This document shows, one piece after another, positions 28,071-29,725 of a stretch of DNA of 29,725 nucleotides. The notes under the pieces were generated by a model, which saw only the letters and a list, made by a program, of their open reading frames with translations, was not told where the DNA came from and did not search any database. This stretch comes from Nemertoderma westbladi (taxonomy: Eukaryota > Xenacoelomorpha > Nemertodermatida > Nemertodermatidae). Made by a program: the position numbers and the translations under genes. Location: assembly GCA_032718475.1 (NCBI GenBank), contig JAUCBJ010004958.1, forward strand, positions 1-29,725, given 5' to 3'. Position 1 is the stretch's first letter. Every line of letters begins with the position of its first letter.

Positions 28071-28672
28071 CTTTAATATCAGCAAAATATTTTACAGAAT
28101 CAATCATAATGTAAATTGTCAATAGCTAAGACAATAAAGATTATGATACTTAAACGATAACAGATGGTTGATATATAAAAGGTACTACCAAATAGAAATA
28201 GGATTACCTGATACAAATTTTCTAATGAGCTAACACCGCTATACTGATCAGTTTGGTTCACACCAACCATATATGGTAATGTGGTAATTAATGTGGCACT
28301 AATGTGGTAATGCTTGTTGGTAAAAGTGTAGTTGTTCCCGACTAATGATTTGACTGAGGCTTACTCAAGTAAATACCAACTAACTAATCAACTGAACATA
28401 TATCCCTTATCTTAATTAAGGGGGGGGGGGGGGGGGGGGGTTACTGTACACTCATCACAACATTATTAAATTAATAAAATTATTACATTTTCAACTATAA
28501 TTTGAATAATGCAAGTAGACCAAGATTGTGATCAACAACCTCCCTATTATACTCTATAGTGTCTCGGCGTCAGGAAATATGGACTTCCTGATATGACAGT
28601 TTTTGTTCGGTAGTATTTTACATGTATTACTTTATTCATTATTAAGGTTATTACTATAAATAAATAACATAC
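28071..28672. other. Intron with a 21-G run
   Basis: A phase 1 intron between CUB domains. It contains a run of 21 G at 28420-28440 and otherwise AT-rich unrecognised sequence. Confidence 0.6.
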
Positions 28673-28838
28673 AAGAATATTTCAAAGCAAATCCCTTATC
28701 AACAAGTCCATCGCCATCAGATTGGAATATTGTGACCAACTCGTTGGAACTGGCTATAATCCTTTCATTTAGATGTTGCCCTTGGCCTTCCATGTGAGAT
28801 AACAAAGGGCTACTAGTATGGCTTGGACCATCATAGAC
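28673..28838 (-). CDS. CUB-domain exon, second half (type B); first exon in window
   Basis: This exon encodes the C-terminal half of a CUB domain, an extracellular beta-sandwich module. The 55 codons start V-Y-D-G-P, contain E-R-I-I-A-S-S-N and F-Q-S-D-G, and end G-F-A-L-K-Y-S, all CUB landmarks. The acceptor is ACAG before GTCTATGATGG and the donor is GTATGT after TATTCTT, so it enters in phase 0 and leaves in phase 1. At 166 bp it is the longest type B exon; four extra codons lie in the loop before E-R-I. It has no cysteine. Its type A partner must lie beyond the right edge, since none is visible up to 29725. The exon and its family are clear; the identity of the whole protein is not. Confidence 0.85.
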
Positions 28839-29725
28839 CTGTAACAATTCAGCTATGAAATTATTTGTTTAAAAACGCAGGGCTCACATATACTAATTAC
28901 AAACACTTTCATTCCGAATGTGTCACGTGACCTACAGCTGACAACAGATACAAACAGCCAAGCTGATGCAAAACCCCTAAATTTAGTGGGCCAGTTATTT
29001 CTCATAGTTAAAATCCCTGAAACAATATGTATAGCGCGTTGAAAGAACTCGGCCCTAAGTAAAATTATCTCCTCTTTCAGATGAAACAAATAAAAATTTA
29101 ATAGCTCCAGTTGTTTTTGAGATATGAGGAGTTCCTGGCACCCATACCATATCAGCACCTTTCGAAATTGATAAAATTACTCAAAATACACGAGTAATTT
29201 ACTTTACTTCAACGACTTTGGTATAACCATTAAACCATACTATGCTTTTTTTGGTTAGTCGAATTAATTATTAGTAATCGAAAGCGACATTAGAATAAAA
29301 TCTTATTTGTTTATTTTTTAATAGACACTAAAAGAGCACAAAAATTACACAAGTAGCTCGAAATTTTCAAATAGCCAAAAGTGGTAATTTGGCTGAATAG
29401 TTTGGCTACTGAGGCTAAAGTGTGCTGATTTCATTGGTGAGGTTTATAATATTGTGGTATTTTAAAAAATGGCCAATTTGTCAGTCGAAAATTATAAGTG
29501 CCAGCCAGTGCACTTCTATTTAGTACTGCAGTACTCTGGTACTGGTCCGGTAATGTAGTGTATTATTCTGCATGTGGTGTGGTGTGTGCATTGCACTGAA
29601 GCTGCAGCTGCACTGTACTGCGTCACTTGCACGTTGCATTCCATTACTGCTGACCGCATTATGCTGTTATGCATCAATGCCTTATCATTATTACATTACC
29701 TGATTACGTCCGCACCTGTGTTTAT
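28839..29725. other. Intron sequence at the right edge
   Basis: Should be the phase 0 intron upstream of the type B exon at 28673. No type A exon (C-G start, D-C-x-Y) was found. About 29510-29660 is richer in G and C with TGCA-type low complexity. Nothing else recognised. Confidence 0.5.

Noticed and set aside
28205-28300. Possible extra exon ending at a donor-like TATCAG-GTAATC
   Set aside because: No CUB landmarks and no clear acceptor; the neighbouring B and A exons already join in phase 1.

Overview
This is animal genomic DNA: AT-rich, with GT-AG introns and no bacterial gene layout. It looks like an invertebrate (a sponge or cnidarian would fit), but nothing in the window fixes the phylum.

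The host gene lies on the minus strand and spans the whole window. I found 12 short exons by reading the reverse complement for CUB-domain patterns and splice sites. They form part of one large gene for a tandem CUB-domain protein. Each CUB domain is split over two exons. Exon type A (about 173 bp) carries the ACG start and the (D/E)C-x-Y motif. Exon type B (148-166 bp) carries V-Y-D-G through G-F-x-x-x-Y-S. The two types alternate perfectly from right to left: B 28673, A 27897, B 23743, A 22140, B 21325, A 19250, B 18356, A 17586, B 14567, A 14187, B 13054, A 1461. That gives five complete domains and a half domain at each edge, so the gene continues off both ends. Introns between domains are phase 1 and those inside domains are phase 0. 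The domains abut without linkers and all lack the second cysteine pair of classical CUB domains. One exon (27897-28070) has an extra base that breaks the frame.

The 11.4-kb intron between 13054 and 1630 is a stack of mobile elements. A Penelope-like element (about 2160-10590, minus strand; N-terminal part, RT, GIY-YIG nuclease) carries an inverted extra copy of its own 3' end at its 5' side. An RTE-type non-LTR retrotransposon (2393-4892, plus) sits in its left arm with a 12-bp target duplication. A second, damaged copy of the same RTE (minus, 6084-8984) splits the Penelope RT. That copy is itself interrupted by a Ty3/Gypsy 3' fragment with an LTR (6293-7618) and by a fragment of another RTE-like family (7995-8245). 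Right of the Penelope element lie a non-LTR RT fragment (about 11111-11345) and a broken Gypsy gag-pol with a tRNA-Trp-like primer site (11678-12980). A third RT remnant lies at 263-736.

The other introns hold an 84-bp tandem array (about 14940-15640), an insert with a zinc-ribbon-like coding fragment present in both orientations, a 129-bp direct duplication, a small TA-flanked inverted-repeat element (19808-20017) inside another RTE-like remnant, 160-200-bp and 15-bp tandem repeats, a 1.05-kb array of a 12-bp unit (24205-25256), and several G/C homopolymers of 11-22 bases. I saw no tRNA, rRNA, CRISPR array or complete intact mobile element.
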